Assembly: GCF_016908775.1 (NCBI RefSeq)
Contig: NZ_JAFBEP010000010.1
Coordinates: 1 to 64,000, forward strand
Direction of reading: 5' to 3'
Length of the DNA stretch: 64,000 nt
Origin: Defluviitalea raffinosedens
GTDB taxonomy: Bacteria > Bacillota > Clostridia > Lachnospirales > Defluviitaleaceae
Shown: one piece after another, positions 30,221-40,037 of the stretch
Layout of the letters: every line of letters begins with the position of its first letter
How positions within the stretch are numbered: position 1 is the stretch's first letter
Notes under the pieces: model-generated
What the model saw: the letters and a program-made list of their open reading frames with translations, nothing else
The model's database searches: none
Told to the model about the DNA's origin: nothing
Program-made: the position numbers and the translations under genes

Positions 30221-30685
30221 TTATTCCCTTTTTAGGCGCATTTTTGAAAAGAATTCTTTTAAAATGCTGCTACATTCCTCCATACAGACTCCTTCCACAA
30301 TTTCTACCTGATGATTGAAAGCCTTTTCTTGCAAAATATTAAGAATAGAACCTCCACAGCCTGCCTTGGGATTCCTTGTTCCAAAAACCACTTTATCCAT
30401 TCTGGCTTGCACAATGGCACCGGCACACATCGGGCAAGGTTCTAAGGTCACATACATGGTACAGCCCTCAAGGCGCCAATCCCCTAAGTAAACTGCCGCT
30501 TCCTCTATAGCTTGAATTTCTGCATGGGAGAGAGGATTTTTCTTAGTATTTCTTTGGTTATATCCTCTGCCTATAATTTGGTTATTATAAGTAATAATTG
30601 CTCCAATCGGTACTTCATCTAGTTGAAAAGCTTTTTTGGCCAAAAGCAAAGCTTCTTTCATATAGTAGATTTCCAAATCTTCCAT
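30221..30685 (-). CDS. tadA: tRNA-specific adenosine deaminase
   Basis: Converts A34 to inosine in tRNA-Arg(ACG). The 154-residue protein has the zinc-dependent deaminase motifs HAEIQAIEEA (about residue 54) and PCPMCAGAIVQARMDKVVFG (about 84-103). The length is normal. SD AGGAG precedes the ATG. It lies upstream of the SRP RNA gene and divergent from the divIVA-like gene. Confidence 0.95.
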   Translation of the reverse strand: MEDLEIYYMKEALLLAKKAFQLDEVPIGAIITYNNQIIGRGYNQRNTKKNPLSHAEIQAIEEAAVYLGDWRLEGCTMYVTLEPCPMCAGAIVQARMDKVVFGTRNPKAGCGGSILNILQEKAFNHQVEIVEGVCMEECSSILKEFFSKMRLKRE

Positions 30686-30818
30686 GACAAGTCTCCTTCT
30701 GTATATAGTACTATTTTGCCATAGAAACTATGAAAATTCAATTGCCTTACAATAAAATTAATGCTAATCTATTAGTATCATCCATTTTTACCAATATATT
30801 AATAGCGGGAGGTAGCCT

Positions 30819-31322
30819 ATGAAAACAGATTTTTCTATAGTCCGCAAGGGGTATGACCCACAGCAGGTGGACTCTTACATCTCTACATTGCAAAGCCAAA
30901 TAGATAACTACAAAGAAAAAGAACAAGCCATCACTCAGGCAATCGTAAGCGCTCAAATGATTTCAGACCAGCTCATATCCGACGCAAAAAAAGAAGCGGA
31001 GCAAATAAAAAATGATGCCAAGTGCCGCCTTTCTAAAATGAAAAATATGCTCGATCAAGCAGAAGAAAATTTAAAAGCTTTCCAAAAAGAATACCAAAAA
31101 TTAGTCTCTAATTATCTTACTCAATTTGATGAAAAAAATATTCATCCTTTAATAGATGAAATCCATTCCATACGGGAGTCGCTTGATTTAAAAGAAGAAA
31201 ATATAGATGAAAAAAGCTTTGAAGGAACCCAGGCTCAAAATTTGGTGGAAAAAGTAAATACAGAATTCTCTCAAGGCCTATCAAAAGAAGAAATGGATTC
31301 TTTATTTGGCAAAATTGAATAA
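30819..31322 (+). CDS. DivIVA-domain protein
   Basis: A 167-residue coiled-coil protein, one of the few plus-strand genes. The N-terminal region FSIVRKGYDPQQVDSYISTL matches the DivIVA lipid-binding domain, where a conserved arginine/lysine and hydrophobic residues insert into curved membrane. It is followed by a long heptad-rich coiled coil (about 25-105) and an acidic tail. It may be a polar scaffold; it is shorter and divergent compared with cell-division DivIVA. SD GGGAGG precedes the ATG. Possible promoter TTGCCT-17-TAATCT lies about 70 bp upstream. Confidence 0.7.
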   Translation: MKTDFSIVRKGYDPQQVDSYISTLQSQIDNYKEKEQAITQAIVSAQMISDQLISDAKKEAEQIKNDAKCRLSKMKNMLDQAEENLKAFQKEYQKLVSNYLTQFDEKNIHPLIDEIHSIRESLDLKEENIDEKSFEGTQAQNLVEKVNTEFSQGLSKEEMDSLFGKIE

Positions 31323-31328
31323 AAAAAC

Positions 31329-31362
31329 AAAGCCCAACATAAATCTATTTATGTCAGGCTTT
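31329..31362 (+). terminator. Terminator of the divIVA-like gene
   Basis: AAAGCC...GGCTTT closes a stem containing an inner ACATAAA / TTTATGT helix with a 2-base symmetric internal loop. The T tract after it is short. Confidence 0.6.
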
Positions 31363-31379
31363 ATTAAAAGCTCGAAAGA

Positions 31380-31527
31380 GCTTATTTTTTATTAGGAACG
31401 ATATTTATACCTTCAATATATTTGCCGATGGACGCGTTATTGAGAAAAAGTAAAGGAAATTCTGGTTTACTCTTTCCTTATGAAGATGGAAGGAACTATT
31501 TAAAAATCACTCCTAATAAAATTTCAT
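31380..31527. other. Structured or decayed segment between divIVA-like and glpF genes
   Basis: Arms TTTTATTAGGA (31387-31397) and TCCTAATAAAA (31511-31521) form a perfect 11-bp inverted repeat around about 113 bp. Inside lie shorter inverted repeats AGTAAA/TTTACT and TTCCTT/AAGGAA. A plus-strand frame from ATG 31432 reads about 48 codons but has no SD and overlaps glpF. I do not recognise it as a known RNA family. Confidence 0.35.
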
Positions 31528-32232
31528 TTAAAAAATTGAAACATAGAAGAAAGCTGCAAGCAAACCTCCAATAATTGGCCCTAATACAGGAACCCAGGCA
31601 TAACTCCAATCGGAATCACCTTTCCCAGCTATAGGAAGAATCGCATGGGCAATGCGAGGGCCTAAATCTCTGGCTGGATTAATAGCATATCCTGTAGTTC
31701 CTCCAAGGGATACGCCAAGGGCTAAAATAACAAGTCCTACCGCAAATGTTCCAAGACCAGAAGCCATTTCAACGGTTCCTAATCCTAAGATAAAAAATAC
31801 CAATGCAAAAGTACCAACGATTTCAGAAATTAAGTTTGCTCCATAACTTCTAATTGCAGGGCCGGTACAGAAAACACCCAGTTTTGTTCTTTGATCTTCT
31901 GTTTCGGCCCAGTGCGGGAGATATTGAATCCAAACAAGTACTGCACCCAGCATTGCACCTAGCATTTGTGCAATGATATAGATCGGTACATCCGCCCAAG
32001 AGAAGTTACCAATAGCAGCCAATGCAATAGTCAATGCAGGATTAAAATGCGCTCCGCTAATGCCGCCAAATATTAATGCAGGGATAAATACTGCACAAGC
32101 CCAGCCCCAGGTAATTACGATCCAACCAGAGTTTGCGCCTTTAGTCTTTTTGAGTATTACGTTTGCAACTACACCGTCCCCAAGAAGAATAAGACACATG
32201 GTCCCTACTAACTCAGCCAGGAAAGCTGACAT
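31528..32232 (-). CDS. glpF: Glycerol uptake facilitator (aquaglyceroporin)
   Basis: MIP-family channel of 234 residues with six hydrophobic segments and both NPA motifs: HFNPALTIAL (about 62) and INPARDLGPR (about 180). The Asp after the second NPA (NPARD) is typical of glycerol-conducting members rather than water-only aquaporins. The start is the ATG at 32232 with SD GGGGGG; an upstream frame extension lacks a proper SD. It is the last gene of the glp operon, 38 bp after glpK. Confidence 0.92.
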   Translation of the reverse strand: MSAFLAELVGTMCLILLGDGVVANVILKKTKGANSGWIVITWGWACAVFIPALIFGGISGAHFNPALTIALAAIGNFSWADVPIYIIAQMLGAMLGAVLVWIQYLPHWAETEDQRTKLGVFCTGPAIRSYGANLISEIVGTFALVFFILGLGTVEMASGLGTFAVGLVILALGVSLGGTTGYAINPARDLGPRIAHAILPIAGKGDSDWSYAWVPVLGPIIGGLLAAFFYVSIF

Positions 32233-32270
32233 ATCATTACCCCCCAATAATATTTAAATATACCTCTCCA

Positions 32271-33791
<1,521 letters not shown>

Positions 33792-33812
33792 TTATCAAAA
33801 GAGCCTTAAGTC

Positions 33813-34391
33813 TTAAAGACTCTTTTCTTCAAATTCCCAAAGCTCCGAACAAGAAGTAGATATGGCTTTTGCCCCCGCATTCAGTGCAGCTATAGCATCT
33901 TTTTTACTTTTTATAAGCCCCCCTGCTATAATTGGCTGAGTGATTTCTTTTCCCAGAGTTTCTATGGCTTTGGCCGCAATACCAGGAAGCACTTCAACCG
34001 CATCTGGAGAAAAAGTATGGACACTTTTTATTCCCGTATCAAAAGAAAGCGTATCCAGCATAAATATTCTCTGTATTGTAAGCATGCCTAAATTAGAAGC
34101 ATATTTAAGAGTCATTCCTTTGGTGGAAATAATACCATAAGGATTAATCACTTCTTTAATAAACTCAATCCCTTTTTGATCAGATTTTAAGCCTTCCAGC
34201 ATATCAAGATGAATGAATACAATTTTATCATTTTCTTTCAAAGTCTCATTAATCTTTTTAATGCTCAAAATGCTGCCATAAAGTACAAAGACAATTTTTA
34301 TACTGCTTTTACATATTAGGTCAAGATCTTCGTCATTTCTTATAGCGCCTACTATAGGATTATCTGCTAAAAGCATTTCAAAATTACTCAT
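33813..34391 (-). CDS. glpP: Glycerol uptake operon antiterminator
   Basis: GlpP/GlpO-family RNA-binding regulator of 192 residues. In Bacillus it binds glycerol 3-phosphate and prevents termination in glp leaders. The sequence keeps the TIM-barrel-like family motifs NPIVGAIRNDEDLDL, VFIHLDMLEGLKSDQKG, and the C-terminal GGLIKSKKDAIAALNAGAKAISTS. A strong terminator in the operon leader (37568-37611) is its probable target. It lies between the dehydrogenase genes and glpK. SD AGGTGAAG precedes ATG. Confidence 0.93.
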   Translation of the reverse strand: MSNFEMLLADNPIVGAIRNDEDLDLICKSSIKIVFVLYGSILSIKKINETLKENDKIVFIHLDMLEGLKSDQKGIEFIKEVINPYGIISTKGMTLKYASNLGMLTIQRIFMLDTLSFDTGIKSVHTFSPDAVEVLPGIAAKAIETLGKEITQPIIAGGLIKSKKDAIAALNAGAKAISTSCSELWEFEEKSL

Positions 34392-34461
34392 GTAACTTCA
34401 CCTCTACTGAAACTGTATGACAAGCCTTATATATTTATAACTACTAATTTACATCTTTCTC

Positions 34462-34827
34462 TTAATAATTTTCAACATTTCTCGTGGCTACTATATTCAC
34501 TCCCGTACCAAGAATGTTTTCGTATATAATATCCCCTACATGAACAGGCGCATGAACGGTCAGATCTTTTAAAGCTTTTAAGCATTCAAATATTTTATCT
34601 TTTGGTATATCCTTAGAAGTTTTAACTGAAACAGTGGGATATTTTCCCCCGACAACTTTAACTGTAGTCGTTACGATTCTTGTAGGATTCGTGCATTCTT
34701 TAACAGCGTAGGTCTCACCTATTTTGCAGGCATTGCCAGTTACTTTTACAGGAACATTTTCATTCAATTCTATCATAAGACTGCAGCCCATGGGACATCC
34801 AATACAGGTAAGCTCTTTTTTTTCCAT
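34462..34827 (-). CDS. DUF1667 cysteine-motif protein, dehydrogenase partner
   Basis: A 121-residue protein with the N-terminal cysteine cluster CIGCPMGC followed by CKIGE and CTNP, resembling an iron-sulfur or zinc site, then a compact domain (VKTSKDIPKDKIFECLKAL). It belongs to the family I know as DUF1667, regularly encoded with a pair of FAD oxidoreductases. It may be the electron-transfer or membrane-linking subunit replacing GlpC; this role is inferred. It follows the 418-residue oxidoreductase gene with a 5-bp gap. Confidence 0.82.
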   Translation of the reverse strand: MEKKELTCIGCPMGCSLMIELNENVPVKVTGNACKIGETYAVKECTNPTRIVTTTVKVVGGKYPTVSVKTSKDIPKDKIFECLKALKDLTVHAPVHVGDIIYENILGTGVNIVATRNVENY

Positions 34828-34832
34828 AGGTT

Positions 34833-36089
34833 TTAACTCCTTTCCACCTTAAGAGTAATCGTTTTTGTGCCTGGATATTTACTAAATAGATCTGAAGTTA
34901 ACTGAACCTCTTCCATTTCTCCAGGAGTCAGGATTCTTCTCTTTTTATGCAGAACTTTAGTATCGTCAAAATAAACCCCTATGGCTGCGCCTTTAAATAC
35001 ATCTCCAACTCTAAATCTTACAATAATATCATTTTCTACGGCAGAAGGATTTATAAAATGAGGAACTGTATATCTTACACCGTCAACAGCTTCTACTTTA
35101 ATGGTTTCTCCCTTTTTAAGCAAGCCTTTTATATACCTGCTGGCATTTTTTCCTGCATGATAGCTTTCTAATGTCACATTGTCCACTAAATCGTGCACAT
35201 GAAGGACATTTCCGCAGGAGAAAATGCCTTCCACACTGGTTTGAAAATTATTATCAACCACTGCTCCTCCTGTTATAGGGGATAGTTCTACACCCACTTT
35301 TCTTGATAATTCATTTTCAGGAAGAAGACCAACTGAAAGCAGTAGCGTATCACAGGGTATATATTCCTGGGTCTCTTTAATAGGTTTTCTGTTACTGTCT
35401 ACTTTGGCAATCGTAACGCCTTCTAATCTTTCTTTTCCATGGATATTGACTACTGTATGGCTAAGCTTTAAGGGAATATTGTAGTCATCAAGACATTGAA
35501 CGATATTTCTTTTTAAACCACTGGAATAAGGTAAAAGTTCAATTACCGCTTTAACTTTAGCCCCCTCAAAGGTCATTCTTCTTGCCATAATAAGACCTAT
35601 ATCACCAGAACCAAGGATAACGACTTCTTTTCCTGGCATATAGTTTTTCATATTGACGAATTTCTGTGCGGCACCGGCTGTCATAATACCCGAACATCTG
35701 CTTCCCGGTATTGTTAAAGCACCCCGTGGCCTTTCTCTGCAGCCCATGGCCAGTATAATGGCTTTCGCATGAATCTCTAAAAGGCCTTCTTTAGGGTTAA
35801 TCGCATAAATGGTTTTATCTTCTGTTATATCTAATACCATCGTATCTAGTTTGTATTCTATAGACAGTTCATTGACTTGATCAATAAATCTTTGAGCATA
35901 TTCCGGTCCTGTGAGCTCTTCCTTAAAGGTATGAAGTCCAAATCCATTATGAATGCATTGGTTTAATATGCCCCCAAGCTCTTCTTCTCTTTCCAATATG
36001 ACAAGATGATCTATGCCTTCTTTCTTAGCCGCTATTGCAGCAGCAAGCCCTGCCGGTCCTCCGCCTATGATTACCAAATCATAATTCAT
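34833..36089 (-). CDS. NAD(P)/FAD-dependent oxidoreductase (GlpB-like position)
   Basis: A 418-residue flavoprotein. FAD-binding GGGPAGLAAAIAA lies at residues 9-21, a second nucleotide-binding motif VVILGSGDIGLIMARRM near 158, and the C-terminal FAD motif GIFSCGNVLHVHD near 285. It is of the disulfide-reductase-like family that pairs with GlpA-like dehydrogenase and DUF1667. It may pass electrons from glycerol 3-phosphate oxidation to NAD or another carrier. It starts 14 bp after the glpA-like gene and runs 5 bp before DUF1667. Confidence 0.85.
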   Translation of the reverse strand: MNYDLVIIGGGPAGLAAAIAAKKEGIDHLVILEREEELGGILNQCIHNGFGLHTFKEELTGPEYAQRFIDQVNELSIEYKLDTMVLDITEDKTIYAINPKEGLLEIHAKAIILAMGCRERPRGALTIPGSRCSGIMTAGAAQKFVNMKNYMPGKEVVILGSGDIGLIMARRMTFEGAKVKAVIELLPYSSGLKRNIVQCLDDYNIPLKLSHTVVNIHGKERLEGVTIAKVDSNRKPIKETQEYIPCDTLLLSVGLLPENELSRKVGVELSPITGGAVVDNNFQTSVEGIFSCGNVLHVHDLVDNVTLESYHAGKNASRYIKGLLKKGETIKVEAVDGVRYTVPHFINPSAVENDIIVRFRVGDVFKGAAIGVYFDDTKVLHKKRRILTPGEMEEVQLTSDLFSKYPGTKTITLKVERS

Positions 36090-36103
36090 ATTCTTCCCCC
36101 TCC

Positions 36104-37540
36104 TTAAATAAATTCTTTATTCGTACCCACAAGTATTTTGGACGCTTTTCCAAATTTCGTTATTTCTGTTGGGGGAATATTTAATTGTAAGTGCAAAAGT
36201 TCCATAGTTCTGGATATGCAAAAACCTGCCTGACATCTTCCTGCACCAGCTCTGGTTCTTCTTTTGATGCCATCTAAATCCTTTGCCCCCAGAGGTCTGT
36301 TAATGGCATCTAAGATTTCCCCTTCTGTAACCGATTCGCACCTGCAAACGATTCTTCCATATTCAGGTCTTTCCTTAATCATTTTCCTTTTCTCTTCAAG
36401 AGACAGTTCATTAAATCGTACGATTCCCTTACGTTTTGGATTAAAGTTTTCATTTGGCTTAGGGTTAAGCTGATCTCTAATGATATCAGAAACCATAATC
36501 CCTATAAGAGGTGCACAGGTTAATCCGGGAGATTCAATGCCAGCTGCATTGATAAATCCTGGCACATCAGGAACTTCTCCTATAATAAAATCATCTTTTT
36601 CACTTCTGGCTCTTAGGCCGCTAAAGGAAGTAATGATGTTGCCTTTTGGAAGGGATTTAATACTAAGCGAAGCTCTTTCCATTATATCATCCAAGCCTTC
36701 CCTTGTAGTACTGACATCTTCTTTATCTTCTATATCTACTGCATTGGGGCCTACCAGTAAGTTCCCATCTACAGTAGGTGTCACTAAAACGCCTTTTCCA
36801 AACTTTGTAGGTAGTTGGAATAAGGTTTTATCCGTTAAGTTACCTACATATTTGTCAAAAAGGTTGTATTCCCCTTTTCTCGGTATAATGGTAAACTTAT
36901 GTGCACTTACCTTATTGTTGATTTGATCTGCATAAACTCCAGCTGCGTTAATAAGAATTTTAGTTCGTATCGTTTTATCTTTAGTTTTTACTTCAAAACC
37001 ATCATCTAATTTATGAATATCTGTTACTTCTGAATTAAAGTTAAATTCTACCCCGTTTTCCTTGGCATTTTCAGCCAATGCTATGGTTAGATTAAAGGGA
37101 CATACGATCCCTCCTGTTGGTGCATATAAAGCAGCAACCACTTTATCCGATACATTTGGTTCCATTCTTCTTACTTCATCTCCTGATATAATCTGAAGAT
37201 CTGGAACTCCGTTTTTTTCTCCTCTTTCTTTTAATGCATAAAGTCTATCCTTATCATTTTCATCAAAGCAAAGAACCAAGGAACCATTTCTTCTGAAAGG
37301 AAAGTCTAATTCTTCTGCCAGCTGATCAAACATTAAATTGGCTTTAGCATTAAGTTTTCCTTTAAGAGTTTCAGGAAGCGCATCATATCCTGCATGAACA
37401 ATGGCACTGTTTGCCTTGCTTGTGCCGCAGCATACATCATTTTCTTTTTCCAACACCAAAGATTTAAGCTGATATTTTGAGATCGCTCTTGCAATTGCAC
37501 AGCCAACGACTCCTGCTCCTACAATGACAACATCATACAT
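36104..37540 (-). CDS. GlpA-like glycerol-3-phosphate dehydrogenase with BFD-like [2Fe-2S] domain
   Basis: A 478-residue FAD-dependent DAO-family oxidoreductase. FAD-binding VVIVGAGVVGCAIARAIS is at residues 4-21 and substrate-region TSKANSAIVHAGYDA near 40. The C-terminal domain (about 390-460) has CRCESVTEGEI...RTRAGAGRCQAGFC, a four-cysteine BFD-like cluster site. By context with glpK, glpF and glpP it should oxidise glycerol 3-phosphate to dihydroxyacetone phosphate. First gene of the operon, with a 165-base leader. Confidence 0.85.
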   Translation of the reverse strand: MYDVVIVGAGVVGCAIARAISKYQLKSLVLEKENDVCCGTSKANSAIVHAGYDALPETLKGKLNAKANLMFDQLAEELDFPFRRNGSLVLCFDENDKDRLYALKERGEKNGVPDLQIISGDEVRRMEPNVSDKVVAALYAPTGGIVCPFNLTIALAENAKENGVEFNFNSEVTDIHKLDDGFEVKTKDKTIRTKILINAAGVYADQINNKVSAHKFTIIPRKGEYNLFDKYVGNLTDKTLFQLPTKFGKGVLVTPTVDGNLLVGPNAVDIEDKEDVSTTREGLDDIMERASLSIKSLPKGNIITSFSGLRARSEKDDFIIGEVPDVPGFINAAGIESPGLTCAPLIGIMVSDIIRDQLNPKPNENFNPKRKGIVRFNELSLEEKRKMIKERPEYGRIVCRCESVTEGEILDAINRPLGAKDLDGIKRRTRAGAGRCQAGFCISRTMELLHLQLNIPPTEITKFGKASKILVGTNKEFI

Positions 37541-37567
37541 AACTTCACCTCATTTCTTAAATTAAAC

Positions 37568-37611
37568 AAAAAGAACCTAAGGACAACTCATCAAGTTGTA
37601 TCCTTAGGTTC
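37568..37611 (-). terminator. Leader terminator of the glp operon, probable GlpP target
   Basis: A long stem pairs AGAACCTAAGGA with TCCTTAGGTTCT plus an inner ACAACT/AGTTGT helix, followed by TTTTT on the minus strand. It lies 27 bp before the glpA-like ATG, far upstream of any other gene end, so it must act as a leader attenuator. GlpP-type antitermination is inferred from the encoded glpP. Confidence 0.8.
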
Positions 37612-37658
37612 TCATCGTCTCAACCTAAATACATATATATTATTTATATTCTTGTATA

Positions 37659-37698
37659 ATAATACTATATTCTATTTTTGGCCAAAATATAGTATTAT
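37659..37698. promoter_or_regulatory. 13-bp palindrome at the glp transcription start
   Basis: Perfect 13-bp arms built on ATAATACTATATT and its complement (37659-37671 and 37686-37698) with a 14-bp spacer. It begins about 8 bp after the -10 element, so it is either an operator covering the start site or a 5' hairpin of the transcript. Confidence 0.55.
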
Positions 37699-37705
37699 GT
37701 TCATA

Positions 37706-37734
37706 ATGTTAATGCAGAATATTAGAAAAGTCAA
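37706..37734 (-). promoter_or_regulatory. Promoter of the glp operon
   Basis: TTGACT (37729-37734) and TAACAT (37706-37711) with a 17-bp spacer on the minus strand. The -10 is imperfect, which suits a regulated promoter. The remaining gap to 37900 contains no gene. Confidence 0.55.
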
Positions 37735-37900
37735 GCATCCTTAAATTATTTGAGTTTTCTACAAATGGTTGCAATCATTATTTGTGGAAGTTTAAATACA
37801 TAACTTTTATCTTTTTATCCTGGAATTCAATTTTATATTCACTTATTTTAACAAAGATTCGTTTATAATTTAACGATTTTGTTCATAAAAAACAAAAATA

Positions 37901-37924
37901 AAAACCCCGCATTTACGAGGTTTT
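37901..37924 (-). terminator. Terminator of tRNA-Arg(CCT)
   Basis: AAAACCTCG / CGGGGTTTT-type stem on the minus strand, about 8 bp with a short loop, followed by a T-rich tract, 6 bp after the tRNA. Confidence 0.7.
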
Positions 37925-37930
37925 AAACAT

Positions 37931-38004
37931 CGTTCCCGGCGGGATTCGAACCCACGGCCTACTGCTTAGGAGGCAGTCGCTCTATCCTACTGAGCTACGG
38001 AAAC
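37931..38004 (-). tRNA. tRNA-Arg (anticodon CCT)
   Basis: Complete cloverleaf on the minus strand: acceptor GTTTCCG/CGGGAAC (one G-T wobble), D arm with GCTC...GAGC, anticodon stem ACTGC/GCAGT with CCT in the loop, and T arm with GGTTCGAATCC. The discriminator is G and CCA is not encoded. Reads AGG codons. Confidence 0.95.
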
Positions 38005-38006
38005 AT

Positions 38007-38052
38007 ACAATATAAAAGAAGGTTTTATAGTCATAATCATCTTTTATATTGT
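38007..38052. repeat. Perfect 13-bp inverted repeat between promoter and tRNA-Arg(CCT)
   Basis: ACAATATAAAAGA (38007-38019) and its exact complement (38040-38052), 20-bp spacer. The outer arm covers five of six bases of the -10 TACAAT, so the sequence could be an operator or form a leader hairpin directly before the tRNA 5' end. Confidence 0.6.
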
Positions 38053-38076
38053 ACATATTTTATATTTCTTAGTCAA
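38048..38076 (-). promoter_or_regulatory. Promoter of tRNA-Arg(CCT)
   Basis: TTGACT (38071-38076) and TACAAT (38048-38053), spacer 17 bp, on the minus strand just after the DUF3881 gene stop. Confidence 0.75.
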
Positions 38077-38082
38077 GTAGTA

Positions 38083-38952
38083 CTATGAAAATACAATTGT
38101 TCCCTGCATCCAGCATATGCCCATAAATCTCATTCCAACTAAAGGTGTTCCGACCAATTCTTTTTCATTGATGACAATTTCAATCTTCATTTCCATGGTT
38201 TCAACCAGCATCCAATATACTTTTTCTTTAGATTTAGAATTTATAATCGTTTCTACTTCTACAATCGTACCTAATACTGAATAGGTGGCATCCAAATACT
38301 CAATCGGAATAAAATACCCTTCTACTACAGACAAAAAGTCTTCATACTGAAGCCTTTCTTCTATAATTTCAGCAGTTTCTTCTGCTTCCATATCCAGTAT
38401 TTCCTGGGCCTCCTCGTCGCCCTCTTTAGCCCTTTTTAACAGTTGTCTTCTCCATTCTTTTTGCTCTTTTTCATATTCCAAATCCGACTCTGTTTTTTCT
38501 ACTGGAAGAATAACTGTTCCTTTAGAGGATAACCCAACAATCTTAATGCCTTCTATAAAGGCTTCTTGTTCATCCTCAACTTCAAGATATTCTATAACAT
38601 TTTGAAGCTGAAATACAATTTCTGTTCCGGTTTGCTCTTCTTCACAAACTGCAAAATAATAATACTCTTCTACTTCTTCAACTTCTACCTGAGATACATC
38701 AATCATATACTTTGCTTCCGCATAAGGTTCACAGGTTTCTAAATCAATATCTTTGTCATTATCCAAAAGGCCCCTAAGTACAATACCGATTCTCTGCCCG
38801 TATTCTTTGAAATATTCTATAAACACATGATCTTTATCATGATTGGTTACAAACTTTTTCGTCGCACTTTTTAAAATCTGATCAATGATCTGATCCCACT
38901 GTTTTTTTTTCGTCGTACTTTTAAAACCTACTGCACTCATATATGTTTCCAT
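38083..38952 (-). CDS. DUF3881-like hypothetical protein
   Basis: A 289-residue, strongly acidic cytoplasmic protein with no membrane segments. The start METYMSAVGFKSTTKK and the following region (FIEYFKEYGQRIGIVLRGL) fit the clostridial family I know as DUF3881. The middle is rich in Glu (EVEEVEEYYYFAVCEEE; EEAQEILDMEAEETAEIIEE). The C-terminal third contains strand-rich sequence ending in MRFMGICWMQGTIVFS. The function is unknown. The start is the ATG at 38952 with SD GGAAGGAGGG; the upstream extension has no SD. Confidence 0.6.
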   Translation of the reverse strand: METYMSAVGFKSTTKKKQWDQIIDQILKSATKKFVTNHDKDHVFIEYFKEYGQRIGIVLRGLLDNDKDIDLETCEPYAEAKYMIDVSQVEVEEVEEYYYFAVCEEEQTGTEIVFQLQNVIEYLEVEDEQEAFIEGIKIVGLSSKGTVILPVEKTESDLEYEKEQKEWRRQLLKRAKEGDEEAQEILDMEAEETAEIIEERLQYEDFLSVVEGYFIPIEYLDATYSVLGTIVEVETIINSKSKEKVYWMLVETMEMKIEIVINEKELVGTPLVGMRFMGICWMQGTIVFS

Positions 38953-39221
38953 AGTTTCCCTCCTTCCTATCCAAGAAATGTACAAAAGCACATCACTTGC
39001 GAAATAGGAAAGTTGTATCCTTAAATATTAAGATAAACTTTCCAATTTCATATTCATAAAAAAACTATAAGACACTAAAGTTCTTTATGGCTTTATCTTA
39101 CAGAATTTTATATATTGGATTATTCTATTTTATAAAAAGAAGCATAAAAAACTTGCTATTTATATTAACATTTTTTAGGTTGTATATCAATAATTTAATC
39201 ATTATATAGTAATATAAAAAT

Positions 39222-39260
39222 AAAACCTCTACCTTGATTTTTATCAAAGGTAGAGGTTTT
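39222..39260 (-). terminator. Duplicated terminator beside the degraded tRNA copy
   Basis: Stem of about 17 bp (AAAACCTCTACC with its complement, then TTGAT/ATCAA) followed by T residues on the minus strand. It closely resembles the terminator at 39994-40030, so the two come from one duplication. Confidence 0.8.
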
Positions 39261-39265
39261 TATAC

Positions 39266-39308
39266 CACACACAGAAGGATTCCAATCTCGACGCTCTGAC
39301 TAAAGGCC
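39266..39308 (-). pseudogene. Degraded 3' half of a tRNA-Arg(TCG) copy
   Basis: About 33 of 39 positions align with the 3' half of the intact tRNA-Arg(TCG) at 40038-40111, including AGAAGGATTC and TCGAC and CTCTGA blocks. Substitutions break the acceptor stem and the T-loop GTTCGAA motif, and the 5' half is missing. It is a tRNA remnant and not functional. The surrounding gap (38953-39425) is otherwise very AT-rich with nothing else recognisable. Confidence 0.75.
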
Positions 39309-39425
39309 AAGGAAAATATTTTATTCTTCAACTAATTTCAACTCCTTCAAACTTTTATCTTTATAAGTGATTCTATTCTTTTCATTTCATAAAACTATAG
39401 TATCAATTATTTTCCTTAAATCTAT

Positions 39426-39797
39426 TTAGATTCCCCAATTCGTTCTTAAAAAAATGCCCGCTTCTTTTCTAAAAGGTTTGCATTCACTATTATATTTATT
39501 TGCCATTTTAAAATCCTCAAACAGAAGATAAAACAACAGTATTTGTGGTTTTAATTCTTGGTAAGTTCTTATTCTTCCTTTACTGTCTTCTATTATATAT
39601 TCGATTTCCTGTTTGTCTTCATTGAATCTGTGCCATACTTTCCAGCCAAAAATATTATTGTAAAGAACATAGTTGACTATACCATCTTTTTCACAGATTT
39701 CAATATATGGAAACTTCCCTTTCTTCAGAATTTCATCCTTACTATATTCATATACTTTTAAACTTTTTCCTATTCTAAAAAAACGCGATTGCTCCAT
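39426..39797 (-). CDS. Orphan hypothetical protein between two tRNA-Arg copies
   Basis: A 123-residue basic protein beginning MEQSRFFRIGKSLKVYEYSK, rich in aromatic residues and lysine, with a KFPYIEICEKDGIVNYVLYNN core suggesting a small beta-rich fold, and a helical C-terminus. No signal peptide or membrane segment. I do not recognise the family. The SD is weak but GGGGGAGAG lies before the ATG. It stands alone between the intact tRNA-Arg(TCG) and its degraded copy, which suggests it may have arrived with a mobile element or duplication. Confidence 0.55.
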   Translation of the reverse strand: MEQSRFFRIGKSLKVYEYSKDEILKKGKFPYIEICEKDGIVNYVLYNNIFGWKVWHRFNEDKQEIEYIIEDSKGRIRTYQELKPQILLFYLLFEDFKMANKYNSECKPFRKEAGIFLRTNWGI

Positions 39798-39993
39798 AAC
39801 GCTCTCTCCCCCATAACTTATCCTAATTTTGATTGCTTATATTGTATTGTGACGTGATAAAACGATGAAATTTATATTATTGCATATAAATTTATACTGC
39901 AATATAGTAATCGACATTTTATCATATCATAATTATACAAATTTCGAAATAGGTCTTATAGAATATACAATGAAGGGGGGATAAACACAAAAA

Positions 39994-40030
39994 AACCTCT
40001 ATCCTTGACTTTTGTCAAAGATAAAGGTTT
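39994..40030 (-). terminator. Terminator of tRNA-Arg(TCG)
   Basis: AACCT...AGGTT stem with inner TTTGAC/GTCAAAG helix and a short loop, followed by T residues on the minus strand. Eight bp after the tRNA. Confidence 0.8.
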
Positions 40031-40037
40031 TTCATAC

